Shown: positions 1 to 7,240 of the stretch, piece by piece
Layout: each line of letters opens with the position of its first letter
How positions within the stretch are numbered: the stretch's first letter is position 1
Origin: Treponema sp. UBA3649
GTDB lineage: Bacteria; Spirochaetota; Spirochaetia; Treponematales; Treponemataceae
Reading direction: 5' to 3'
DNA length: 7,749 bases
Assembly: GCA_002373325.1 (NCBI GenBank)
Contig: DFKI01000089.1
Span: 1-7,749 of the forward strand
Program-made: the position numbers and the translations under genes
Notes under the pieces: model-generated
Told to the model about the DNA's origin: nothing
What the model saw: the letters and a program-made list of their open reading frames with translations, nothing else
Databases searched by the model: none

Positions 1-1
1 C

Positions 2-3000
2 AGACTTAGACCCGCCGCACCATTGGATCTCAGCGCGGAAAAGGGACAGGCAAGCGATGGAGTCACTCTGAAATTCACGACCCCGGAAGCTGCCGATGTA
101 AGCCACACAAGCGGGAACGAAATCACATACAAGAATATTCCGCTCTATTTCAAGATTTTCCGGCGTGTTGCTGGTTCTGACGGCGCATGGATTGTGAAGA
201 ATGAAAAACTTGCGATGGAAAACTATGCCGAGGGAACCGAAATCACTTGGACAGATTCCATATCGGGACCGGACAGGGGCATAAAATATGAGTATAAAGT
301 GCAGTCATTCATTGATACAAGCAAGTTGAGCGGCATAATGGAGTCTTACGACGACGATGAAGTTTCGAACTACAAGTACATTGAGACATCCGATGTTTAT
401 TCATACGCCACCGACGAGGGATGGGCAATGGCGGCTCCAATCCTTTCAATCAAAGACTATGCAGCCTTAAAGGAAAATGATTCTGCGGAAAGCTACTCAA
501 GTGCAAGTGCGGATTTCATTTTCAAATGGGACAATTTCCTCTTTGAAAGCGATGCGGAAAACGAAAATCTTGCCAAGAACTATCACTACCACCTTTATAA
601 AACGGTCACGAAATTTGATGTGGACGGAAGCTCCTCATCAACAGATTTTGTCAAAACATTCAATTCCGTAGCAGAAGTGAACGAATACACGCACACATTC
701 AATCTGGCGGGGGGCGGAAGCGGAGACAGAGGAAGCTACATTTTCACAATCTACATCTCAGACTCGGAAAGTCCATCTGAATCGGGGCTTGAGACTGTGG
801 CACTTCAAAATCCGCTCATTGTGACTGACAATCCGGGAACAATCGACGGTCTTGAGATTAAGGGCGGGTTCAAGGATAAATTCACAATCTCATGGACATA
901 CGACACGTCATACACTTACACGCTTTCCTACACTCAAAAATACAAGGGAATCATGGAGCCCGAGACATATACTATGGAAGTTCCCTCTCACGCAAACGGA
1001 ACCATAACACTTGATGACACAAACAATCTGGATGACAGAAAAGATTTCGGAGTCCAGCGCACATACACTCTTACGGCCATACAGAACGGCGCTACATCAG
1101 CTCCCATAAGCCAGACCTACGAGCCTCTTGAATCACTTGGAACTCCACAGGTGGAATTCAACTCCTCCACCCTAGCCTACGACAGCATCACGGTCTCATG
1201 GCAGAAAGTCTCCGGTGCAAAAAATTACTCGATAAAACTCGACGGACAGACTTTAGACACTGAAATCGTGCTTCCGGGAACAGACGGCTCCAATGTAACA
1301 GAATCAGTCGTTTCTGGAGAAAAAATCTACTCATACACATTCGGTCCTGATGAAATCGGTGAGACATACTATGCCGACGCTACAAAATCCGGAAGTGAAA
1401 TGGAAGTGACGGTCAAGGCAAGCTCAGACGATGACAGTTCAACGGGTAGCGGAAATGCAAGAACTTTGGGACCTGCAGGACTTAATCTTGTGGCAAATAC
1501 TGCTTCGGCGGAAAATTACATTGACGTGAGCTGGAAGGCGATTGACGGAGCTGCAGGATATGTTCTCCAGAGATTGAGATACAAGGTGATTGGCACAGAC
1601 TACGGCAAAAAGGATGAGGAGACGCCGGAACTCTTCTATATTGATGCGTCAACTCACAACGTTGAGACCAGCTCCGGGGAGGCGATTCCAAGTTCGGAAA
1701 TGGGAGTAAGCATTTCAGAGGGAACTCTCACGCTCAGGGATTCGTACAAAGAGATTGAGGGTGATAAATCCACCGCGTCCCAGATGCAGAAAACACAGTC
1801 AATGATTCCGTGGGGCATCCCGATTGAGTACACTGTGGTTCCTGTCCTGAGCAAATCCGACAAGTTCTCGAACGGACTTCTCACGGCATCCTCAATCAAG
1901 GACAGCTCGCACAAACTCACTTACAACAACGCGAAATCCTTGGCGAAAAAGGGAGCCACAATCGGTTACGGTCTGAACATCAGGGCATCCAAGTCCGAGT
2001 ACAGCGATAAGGTCAAAATCACATGGGACAAACCCTATGTCGAGGACAATCCGGATGTCGAGGACAATCCAAATCAACCGGATGTCGAGGACAATTCCAA
2101 TCAACCGACTCCACAGTTCTTGTATTTCAGGGTTGCGGACAGAGCGACGGCTTACACAAGTACAGACCGAAATCAAATAAGCGGTGCGACCTCAAGTCTC
2201 ACGGAAACAACAAGGGACCTCAAAAATGCGAATGCTTATGAATATAGCGTAAAATATGTGAAAACCGGCGTTCCATTTACTCAGGACAAGCCATTTGTCG
2301 ATTCTTTCATGGAGGAGCTTACCACAGCAAAGGATGATCTTTCACCGACAGAGCAAAAGAACAAGGGATATTCATTCTATATAGAAAGCTTTGACGCGAA
2401 CGGACTTGATGCGGGAGGAAACGAGAGCTTTACGGAAACTGTCTCATGGTCATCATGGGATTCGAACATACGAGCTCTTGGACCCGAGGACATAGACGGA
2501 AAACCTGCGTACACAATCTGGGAGAAAAACCTGAACAATGCGGCAGGTTGGTTCCAGGTAGGCTCAATGGACAAGGCCGGAAACGTGACAAAGACAAGCA
2601 GAGACTGGGATGAGACGACGATTACACCGGGGGTACAGAGTCTCCAGCTTACCGCGACGGGTGTTGATGACAGCACTGGATGCAACAACGGACTTCTCAA
2701 AGTGCAGAGGGACGCAAAGCACTACTACATGATTCGCGCACAGAGGAAGGCACAGAGGAAGGCACAGAGGAAGGACGGCGAAAAGACCATCTACAGCTAC
2801 CGTGGATTGGATGACAGCGTGTATGCCTACAGGAAGATTTCTGCGGAGGAGTTGGCGAAGGCTGCTTTGTTGATTGTGGCAGATGCAAATCATATTACAG
2901 GAGAAAGTTCAAATTCACGTTCAGGAGATAAAGGTAATTTCTCAACCACAATTGAATACCACGATTGGTCTGCTCCTGTGTATTACGACTTCTTATACAA

Positions 3001-3517
3001 TTTCAAATCATATATACATAAATTTTCAAAATGCGTAGGAAAAGAGAATGAGCTTGTCTCAAGTTTATTATTGAACTCCACATCCATCGGTTCAGGGCGT
3101 TCTTATGACAATAGGCACTATTACTTTGCAGAATCAACAATTTCCATAACGGGCGCTGATGAATTATTAGCAAACTACAAATCCTATCAAGGTTCAATTA
3201 CATTTATTGCAGGAGAACCCAACACAAATGTCGATGGGGCAAAACGAGGAAAATTTACACTCTCAGGCTCATATACAGTAAATGGGACAAAACATAATCT
3301 TCCCTCAATAAGTAACTCAGAAAGTGATTTTATAAATTGGTTCCCGTTCTATTTAGGTAAAAAACTTTCAGACAGGGCTCGCTCCAGTTATGACGCAGAA
3401 TATCCGTGCTGCAAAGGAAACTGGTGGCATTCCCGCAATCCTGTTGACGATAAGGGCAATCCCATAGAAACCGACACATACAAAGAAAGCAGCTCATTCA
3501 AAAAGGAGGAAGAGTAA
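2..3517 (+). CDS. Large surface protein with divergent FnIII-like modules, 5'-truncated by the window edge
   Basis: The frame is open to the left edge: seven codons upstream of the TTG at 23 read RLRPAAP and run into a typical FnIII first strand, so the true start lies outside the window. Counting from that TTG, 1164 residues are visible. FnIII-like modules can be inferred from recurring 'G..D.V.(I/L).W' strand-B and 'Y.(V/L)' strand-C/F patterns at about 1-128, 137-260, 267-368, 373-468, 482-625 and 645-805. Example cores are DKFTISW, DSITVSW, NYIDVSW and DKVKITW. From about 950 to 1164 the protein no longer looks FnIII-like and I do not recognise the domain. No catalytic motif or membrane segment is visible. 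The signal peptide or lipobox, if present, lies upstream. Two short tandem repeats (673-696 and 906-917) sit in probable surface loops. Such proteins usually act as adhesins or extracellular scaffolds; that role is inferred. The gene ends 1 nt before the next start. Confidence 0.85.
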   Translation, partial: RLRPAAPLDLSAEKGQASDGVTLKFTTPEAADVSHTSGNEITYKNIPLYFKIFRRVAGSDGAWIVKNEKLAMENYAEGTEITWTDSISGPDRGIKYEYKVQSFIDTSKLSGIMESYDDDEVSNYKYIETSDVYSYATDEGWAMAAPILSIKDYAALKENDSAESYSSASADFIFKWDNFLFESDAENENLAKNYHYHLYKTVTKFDVDGSSSSTDFVKTFNSVAEVNEYTHTFNLAGGGSGDRGSYIFTIYISDSESPSESGLETVALQNPLIVTDNPGTIDGLEIKGGFKDKFTISWTYDTSYTYTLSYTQKYKGIMEPETYTMEVPSHANGTITLDDTNNLDDRKDFGVQRTYTLTAIQNGATSAPISQTYEPLESLGTPQVEFNSSTLAYDSITVSWQKVSGAKNYSIKLDGQTLDTEIVLPGTDGSNVTESVVSGEKIYSYTFGPDEIGETYYADATKSGSEMEVTVKASSDDDSSTGSGNARTLGPAGLNLVANTASAENYIDVSWKAIDGAAGYVLQRLRYKVIGTDYGKKDEETPELFYIDASTHNVETSSGEAIPSSEMGVSISEGTLTLRDSYKEIEGDKSTASQMQKTQSMIPWGIPIEYTVVPVLSKSDKFSNGLLTASSIKDSSHKLTYNNAKSLAKKGATIGYGLNIRASKSEYSDKVKITWDKPYVEDNPDVEDNPNQPDVEDNSNQPTPQFLYFRVADRATAYTSTDRNQISGATSSLTETTRDLKNANAYEYSVKYVKTGVPFTQDKPFVDSFMEELTTAKDDLSPTEQKNKGYSFYIESFDANGLDAGGNESFTETVSWSSWDSNIRALGPEDIDGKPAYTIWEKNLNNAAGWFQVGSMDKAGNVTKTSRDWDETTITPGVQSLQLTATGVDDSTGCNNGLLKVQRDAKHYYMIRAQRKAQRKAQRKDGEKTIYSYRGLDDSVYAYRKISAEELAKAALLIVADANHITGESSNSRSGDKGNFSTTIEYHDWSAPVYYDFLYNFKSYIHKFSKCVGKENELVSSLLLNSTSIGSGRSYDNRHYYFAESTISITGADELLANYKSYQGSITFIAGEPNTNVDGAKRGKFTLSGSYTVNGTKHNLPSISNSESDFINWFPFYLGKKLSDRARSSYDAEYPCCKGNWWHSRNPVDDKGNPIETDTYKESSSFKKEEE
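2039..2110 (+). repeat. In-frame VEDN tandem repeat (one 18-nt and two 27-nt units)
   Basis: Three units each begin GTCGAGGACAAT or a near copy: 2039-2056 encodes VEDNPD, 2057-2083 encodes VEDNPNQPD, and 2084-2110 encodes VEDNSNQPT. All unit lengths are multiples of three, so changes in copy number keep the reading frame. The repeat follows strand-B motif KVKITW of an FnIII-like module, so it probably forms an acidic, Pro/Asn-rich extension of the B-C loop. The near identity of the units suggests recent slippage or duplication. Confidence 0.9.
2738..2773 (+). repeat. Three perfect 12-bp repeats encoding AQRK x3
   Basis: GCACAGAGGAAG occurs three times back to back with no mismatch, encoding Ala-Gln-Arg-Lys three times at residues 906-917 (counted from TTG 23). 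The flanking residues YYMIR and TIYSY look like beta strands, so the repeat is likely a strongly basic loop in a hairpin. Perfect identity and a frame-neutral unit length point to a recent or variable slippage tract. Confidence 0.92.
2881..3365 (+). other. AT-rich segment inside the tail of the large surface protein gene
   Basis: A hand count gives about 35% GC over 2881-3360, against about 52% over 2401-2580 just upstream. Leucine codon TTA appears six times here (for example tta tta ttg, tta tta gca), while I found only two in the preceding 2.9 kb of the gene. The segment encodes roughly residues 954-1115, coinciding with the point where FnIII-like character is lost. The frame stays open through it and reads as a plausible beta-rich protein, so it is coding and not debris. 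It may be a tail acquired or exchanged by recombination. Confidence 0.7.
3504..3510 (+). promoter_or_regulatory. Ribosome-binding site embedded in the end of the upstream gene
   Basis: AGGAGGA lies within the Lys-Lys-Glu-Glu-Glu codons that end the large surface protein. Its GGAGG core is 9 nt before the ATG at 3519, and the upstream TAA stop at 3515-3517 falls between them. This near-perfect Shine-Dalgarno fixes the start of the next lipoprotein and implies translational coupling. Confidence 0.85.
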
Positions 3518-3518
3518 A

Positions 3519-5783
3519 ATGAAACTGCTTAGGAAAATCGCAGGGGTCATCATCCTGCCTCTGATTTTTACATCCTGCGCCGACATGTTCCAGGAAAAAA
3601 TCGGGATGACGACGACAACAACATCAACTAGTCTTGCTGATTTGCTCATCGAAAACAAGCCGGTAACGGAACTTCAGGCACCGAGCCAGCTTTTTGTCTC
3701 TCAGGGTGACAGCGCGTCAACAATCCGGGTCTCATGGACTTCGGTGGATTACGCACAGTCATACCGTTTGGAAAGGGCCATCTCCACCACAAAGGACTCA
3801 TCCGGAAATTTCGTGGAGCCGGAAGAGGGAGACTTTCAGGTAATCATCAACGGTGCGGGCTCAACCGCTTACATTTACAACGAAACACACTACGAAGATG
3901 AGATTCTTTCCGATCCCTCCTACACAAACAAGGAATACGACTTCAAATATTTCTACAGGATTGTTGCGGAAAATATCGCAAAGGCATACGGCTCGTCAGA
4001 ATATACGGAGGCTGTCGGGGGCACACTTTTTGCTCCACCAAGCGAAACCACTGCAACGGCTGGAACCTACAAGGAAAAGGTCGTAATCAGCTGGAAAAAA
4101 TCCAACTCGGCTTCCACAAAGCAATACGCAATCTACCGGAGCAACTCCTCCGACGGAACAAATGCCGCAAGAATCGGAACCGTAAAATCGAACATGACGA
4201 CATTCACGGACACAGGAGTTGAGCGTGGCAAGGAATATTACTACGCGGTCTATGCAATCAACTCGCTCGGTGAAACTTCGGTCGCTTCATCTCTTGCCAT
4301 GGGATACGCACGTGCCGAGGGAGCGCCGGTTCAAGTAACGGACGTTCATGTTACAAACGGTCGCGGATATAATGCAAGTGAGATTGCCATCGAATGGACA
4401 GGAGAAGCCGACGCAAGCTATTATGTCTACAGGACAAGCTCAAAGGACTCAGCACTCACGATGATAAAATCAGGCATAACGGGCTCAACAAGCTACTCAA
4501 TGACGGACAGTGAAAATCTCTCTCCCGGAATCTACTATTATTATCTCGTGCAGCCGTCAAAAACTGTGGACGGAAATCTCATAAAAGGCCAGATGTCAGA
4601 CTCGGGAAAGACTTCCAAAACACCCGCGGAGGGATTCATCCTCAGTCCGCCGACCGAAATCACCGTGACAAAAACAGACCTTGGACATCAAATCTGTTGG
4701 GAAGCCGCCATCGGTAGCTCAGTGGAAAAAGCGGCCTACACATACAAAGTCTACGGTTCGGACAGCCTTGACGGAACATTCGAAGAGATTGACTCATTCG
4801 ATGCCATAAACATCCCCGAGATTGACGGAAAATGCATGATGAACATCTCGAACACACGCAAGTACTACAAGATGACGACCTGCAATCAAAATGGAGAGGA
4901 AAGTGCTGAATCCGGCATTGTTGCTCCAGCTCCCGACGCAGCTCAAAACATTCAGGTCTCGGCATACGCAAATCTCGCATCCGAAATGGGAGCGAACTGG
5001 ACGGCAAGTACAAGCGGTGTCTACCCCGTGAAGATTTCATGGACCGCACCCAAGGACGCAAGCAATGTGGCGGGATATTATGTCTACCGCTCGGACAAAA
5101 AGGACAAGGGATGGAAGCTTCTTTCCGTGAACAACGATGAAAAGACTTTCATGGTGACCGGAACGACATTCTACGACATCAATGTGGCGGCACGTACCAA
5201 AAAGATTTACTATTACCGTGTGCTTTCTCTGAACACACTCCAAGGAGGAGCCAACTACTCCGACATCAAGTGGGGTTATGGAGCTCTAACGGCGGATCAG
5301 TACATGCGTGAATACAACTACATGGTAAAGGGCTCGCAGAAAAAACTCACTCTCATGTGGAAGAGCGGAAGTATGGACAAAATCGGAAAAGAGACCGCCT
5401 ATGGTGCGCTTTCAGGAGATTTGTATTACAACGCAGGACTTTCGGGAGCGAGCGGACGAGTCATCATGCAATACACCAATTACGCTGATTTCTACATCCA
5501 CACAAACGGAAAGATTGACACCACGCCCCTCGGAACAGACGATGAGACAATCGGAACCGCAAACGGATACTTCCTCCTCATAAACGGAAACACGAACACA
5601 TCCGCAGGAATCGACATGTCGGGAAAGATGGACGGAACCGTAACCTGTAAGGGAATGTACCCGGGCTCAGTCGGTTACGATGGAATCCAAAGCAAGGGTG
5701 GAGCCGCCGGTGGAGGAACCTACAAGATTTCACGAGCCGGATTCGCTGACGAAGACATAAGCTGGACGGTCGGAGAAGAATAA
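3519..5783 (+). CDS. FnIII-repeat lipoprotein with unrecognised C-terminal domain
   Basis: The 754-residue protein begins with a short basic n-region (MKLLRK), a hydrophobic stretch (8-17) and a lipobox ending FTSC, so Cys20 is the likely lipidated residue. Phe at -3 fits the relaxed spirochaetal lipobox. A Thr/Ser-rich tether (31-38) follows. About five FnIII-like modules are visible at 54-170, 172-264, 270-365, 376-470 and 473-588, with strand cores STIRVSW, EKVVISW, SEIAIEW, HQICW and VKISW and recurrent YYVYR or YAIYRS strand-C segments. Residues 589-754 form a Gly/Asn/Tyr-rich beta domain with a SKGGAAGGGTYKI segment that I do not recognise. No enzyme motif is seen. The start is set by a strong Shine-Dalgarno in the upstream gene. 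The protein is likely membrane-anchored and surface- or periplasm-facing, serving as scaffold, adhesin or ligand-binding protein; that function is inferred. Confidence 0.9.
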   Translation: MKLLRKIAGVIILPLIFTSCADMFQEKIGMTTTTTSTSLADLLIENKPVTELQAPSQLFVSQGDSASTIRVSWTSVDYAQSYRLERAISTTKDSSGNFVEPEEGDFQVIINGAGSTAYIYNETHYEDEILSDPSYTNKEYDFKYFYRIVAENIAKAYGSSEYTEAVGGTLFAPPSETTATAGTYKEKVVISWKKSNSASTKQYAIYRSNSSDGTNAARIGTVKSNMTTFTDTGVERGKEYYYAVYAINSLGETSVASSLAMGYARAEGAPVQVTDVHVTNGRGYNASEIAIEWTGEADASYYVYRTSSKDSALTMIKSGITGSTSYSMTDSENLSPGIYYYYLVQPSKTVDGNLIKGQMSDSGKTSKTPAEGFILSPPTEITVTKTDLGHQICWEAAIGSSVEKAAYTYKVYGSDSLDGTFEEIDSFDAINIPEIDGKCMMNISNTRKYYKMTTCNQNGEESAESGIVAPAPDAAQNIQVSAYANLASEMGANWTASTSGVYPVKISWTAPKDASNVAGYYVYRSDKKDKGWKLLSVNNDEKTFMVTGTTFYDINVAARTKKIYYYRVLSLNTLQGGANYSDIKWGYGALTADQYMREYNYMVKGSQKKLTLMWKSGSMDKIGKETAYGALSGDLYYNAGLSGASGRVIMQYTNYADFYIHTNGKIDTTPLGTDDETIGTANGYFLLINGNTNTSAGIDMSGKMDGTVTCKGMYPGSVGYDGIQSKGGAAGGGTYKISRAGFADEDISWTVGEE

Positions 5784-5822
5784 GGGACCGTCTGAAAAAA
5801 ATATGACACATGGAGAAATAAA

Positions 5823-6218
5823 ATGACCAAGAAAATATCATCAAACAAATGCTCGGACAAATCAATCTCACGCACAGCCTTCAAGAGTCTTTTGTCTCTT
5901 GCGCTGATTTCATTCCTGCTTTTCGTGCTTTCATCCTGCTACGCCCCCTCACCTCTTTACGGAACATGGGCTGATTTTGCCGGAAACAAAGTTACGTTCA
6001 TGGAGGACGCATCATACAGCGCGACAATCACTTTGAACGGAAATGCGGAAAATGAGGACGGAACTTACAACGTGCTCAAAAATGTCATGGTTTTCACTCG
6101 TGCGAGCGGAACGGTGATGGAAACAGAGTGGGACATTCGCGGAAACCTGATGTACTTAAACTGGATTGACGCGGACAACAGGTACAGGGCTCTCACACTG
6201 ATGAAGATTTCAAACTGA
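5823..6218 (+). CDS. Small lipoprotein with beta-rich domain
   Basis: This 131-residue protein has a long polar n-region (1-22, with several Lys/Arg), a hydrophobic core (23-36) and a lipobox LSSC, giving lipidation at Cys39. The mature part is about 92 residues. It starts APSPLYGTWADFAGNKVTF and continues with short alternating strands (SYSATITL, GTYNVLKNVMVF, LMYLNW, ALTLMKI). The opening 'GTW.D..G....F..D..Y' and the following 'GTY.V..N.M.F' resemble small lipocalin-like or DUF5640-type lipoprotein domains; this is recognition of pattern only. GGAG at 5812-5815, 7 nt before the ATG, supports the start. It follows the FnIII lipoprotein by 39 nt and precedes the barrel-like protein by 8 nt, so it probably belongs to the same transcript. 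It may be an accessory subunit of the envelope assembly. No catalytic residues are apparent. Confidence 0.85.
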   Translation: MTKKISSNKCSDKSISRTAFKSLLSLALISFLLFVLSSCYAPSPLYGTWADFAGNKVTFMEDASYSATITLNGNAENEDGTYNVLKNVMVFTRASGTVMETEWDIRGNLMYLNWIDADNRYRALTLMKISN

Positions 6219-6220
6219 GG
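6217..6220 (+). promoter_or_regulatory. Ribosome-binding site overlapping the upstream stop codon
   Basis: The TGA stop of the small lipoprotein (6216-6218) is part of TGAGG, whose GAGG lies 6 nt before the ATG at 6227. The site is weak but well spaced, and a ribosome terminating there would sit on it, so reinitiation or coupling is likely. Confidence 0.6.
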
Positions 6221-6226
6221 CTGATT

Positions 6227-7090
6227 ATGAAGAAAATTAATTTTTTTGTGCATCGGAAATTCTTTTTGACAGTCTCTGCGTTTGTCCTGATTTCATCTCT
6301 TTCTTTCGCTCAGGATTTAACCGCCACAGATGAAAGTGTGGAAACCAGCGGACAGACTGAGACTCAAGAGGAAACACAAGACGATGAGAATCTGAACCCC
6401 AACACAGGATTTCCGAACATTACCGAACATCCCTTCGTGGTCTTTGATTACGGACTTTCTATGGGATGGGCAACCAGAATCCAAAAGCAGACTGGAAGAA
6501 GCAACTTTGTTTTCGGTCATACTCTGCTCGGGGCCTATGCCACAATGGAAACCGTGAACGTAAAGCCATGTGACAGCGTTCTCCGTCTTGCTGCATACTA
6601 TCCAGTGGCAAACACATTCAATGAGGTTCCGCAGATTGCAAAGCAGCCCATTCTCTACGCCTTTGACCTTGCCTTCATGCCTCTTTTCCGTACCGACATG
6701 TGGAATTATGTGAAAATCAATTTCGCGCCGGGCCTCCATGTTTTCTATCAGCTCACGGATGACTGGCACTTCATTCAAACCGGAATAATCGGAATGTTGG
6801 GTGTGGAGCTTCCCATCGCAAAAAGATGGACAATCCTCGCGAATGGTCTTGCCTCATTTGATTATGCGAACCTGGGCTCAAACCGCGACATGTTCCCCAT
6901 CGACTGGGCATGGACTTATCAGGTGTCACTCGGTGTCCGCTACTCAAAGAAGCTTGAGAACAAATACTCATACATCGGAAGCAAGAAAAAGGTCAAGGCG
7001 GAAAAAAAGCCCGTGGAAAAATCTGAGCCAGAGAGTCCTGAAATGGAAAGCACATCAGAGCCTTCGGAGACAGATTCTGAATCAAAGTAG
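6227..7090 (+). CDS. Exported outer-membrane beta-barrel-like protein with charged tail
   Basis: The 287-residue product has a Sec signal peptide: basic MKKINFFVHRK, hydrophobic 12-26, and a probable signal peptidase I site after SFA (residue 28). A Glu/Thr/Gln-rich linker (30-58) follows. Residues about 68-240 alternate polar and hydrophobic or aromatic residues in strand-sized blocks separated by short turns: FVVFDYGLSMGW, FVFGHTLLGAYA, SVLRLAAYYP, ILYAFDLAFMPLF, YVKINFAPGLHVFYQL, FIQTGIIGMLGVELP, WTILANGLASFDYA and YQVSLGVRYSK. That is roughly eight strands, as expected for a small outer-membrane barrel. The pattern resembles a family of treponemal hypothetical membrane proteins as I remember it, not checked by search. 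After the last strand comes a Lys-rich then Glu/Ser/Pro-rich tail (251-287). It is the last gene of the operon and could be the membrane partner of the two upstream lipoproteins. A soluble periplasmic beta protein is the alternative. Confidence 0.85.
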   Translation: MKKINFFVHRKFFLTVSAFVLISSLSFAQDLTATDESVETSGQTETQEETQDDENLNPNTGFPNITEHPFVVFDYGLSMGWATRIQKQTGRSNFVFGHTLLGAYATMETVNVKPCDSVLRLAAYYPVANTFNEVPQIAKQPILYAFDLAFMPLFRTDMWNYVKINFAPGLHVFYQLTDDWHFIQTGIIGMLGVELPIAKRWTILANGLASFDYANLGSNRDMFPIDWAWTYQVSLGVRYSKKLENKYSYIGSKKKVKAEKKPVEKSEPESPEMESTSEPSETDSESK

Positions 7091-7109
7091 AAAGGACATA
7101 AATTCAGGG

Positions 7110-7132
7110 ATTATCGGGTCAAGCCCGATAAT
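7110..7132 (+). terminator. 9-bp hairpin after the surface-protein operon, possible terminator
   Basis: ATTATCGGG (7110-7118) pairs perfectly with CCCGATAAT (7124-7132) around a TCAAG loop, 20 nt after the stop codon at 7090. Only a short T-run (TTTT, 7139-7142) follows, after GACACC, so it is not a classical intrinsic terminator. It may still end or stabilise the operon transcript. Confidence 0.4.
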
Positions 7133-7217
7133 GACACCTTTTGTCCGATAATGACTCCCCTTACCCGGCAATGACACTGCACGACATCATGTCATTACCC
7201 GGCTCGACAATCCTGTC

Positions 7218-7240
7218 ATTACCCGGCTTGACCGGGTAAT
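7218..7240 (-). terminator. 9-bp hairpin downstream of coaD, possible terminator
   Basis: ATTACCCGG (7218-7226) pairs perfectly with CCGGGTAAT (7232-7240), leaving a 5-nt loop. Read on the minus strand it lies 17 nt past the coaD stop codon, and its loop is TCAAG, the same as that of the hairpin after the convergent operon. No T-run follows on that strand, so the terminator call is weak; an mRNA-protecting or DNA-binding palindrome is equally possible. Confidence 0.35.

Noticed and set aside
23..25. TTG at 23 as the start codon of the large surface protein
   Set aside because: The frame is open upstream to the window edge, no Shine-Dalgarno precedes the TTG, no signal peptide follows it, and the residues before it fit an FnIII module lead-in. 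The gene is truncated by the window.
2564..2893. Minus-strand open frame of about 109 codons with a PLCLPLCL stretch
   Set aside because: It is antisense to the AQRK repeat tract and the surrounding coding sequence; Cys/Leu/Pro-rich content is typical of a shadow frame, and it has no convincing ribosome-binding site.
5765..5792. Inverted repeat GACGGTC/GACCGTC spanning the stop of the FnIII lipoprotein gene
   Set aside because: The stem is only 7 bp with a 14-nt loop and is followed by an A-run, not a T-run, on the plus strand. It is compatible with chance and does not support a terminator within the operon.
6317..6778. Minus-strand open frame of about 153 codons
   Set aside because: It lies wholly antisense to the barrel-like protein gene, which has a signal peptide and a coherent strand pattern; the antisense product shows no family features.
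6801..7151. Plus-strand open frame running past the end of the barrel-like gene into the palindromic repeats
   Set aside because: It overlaps most of its length out of frame with a well-supported gene and ends inside the repeat cluster; composition is that of a frame shadow.
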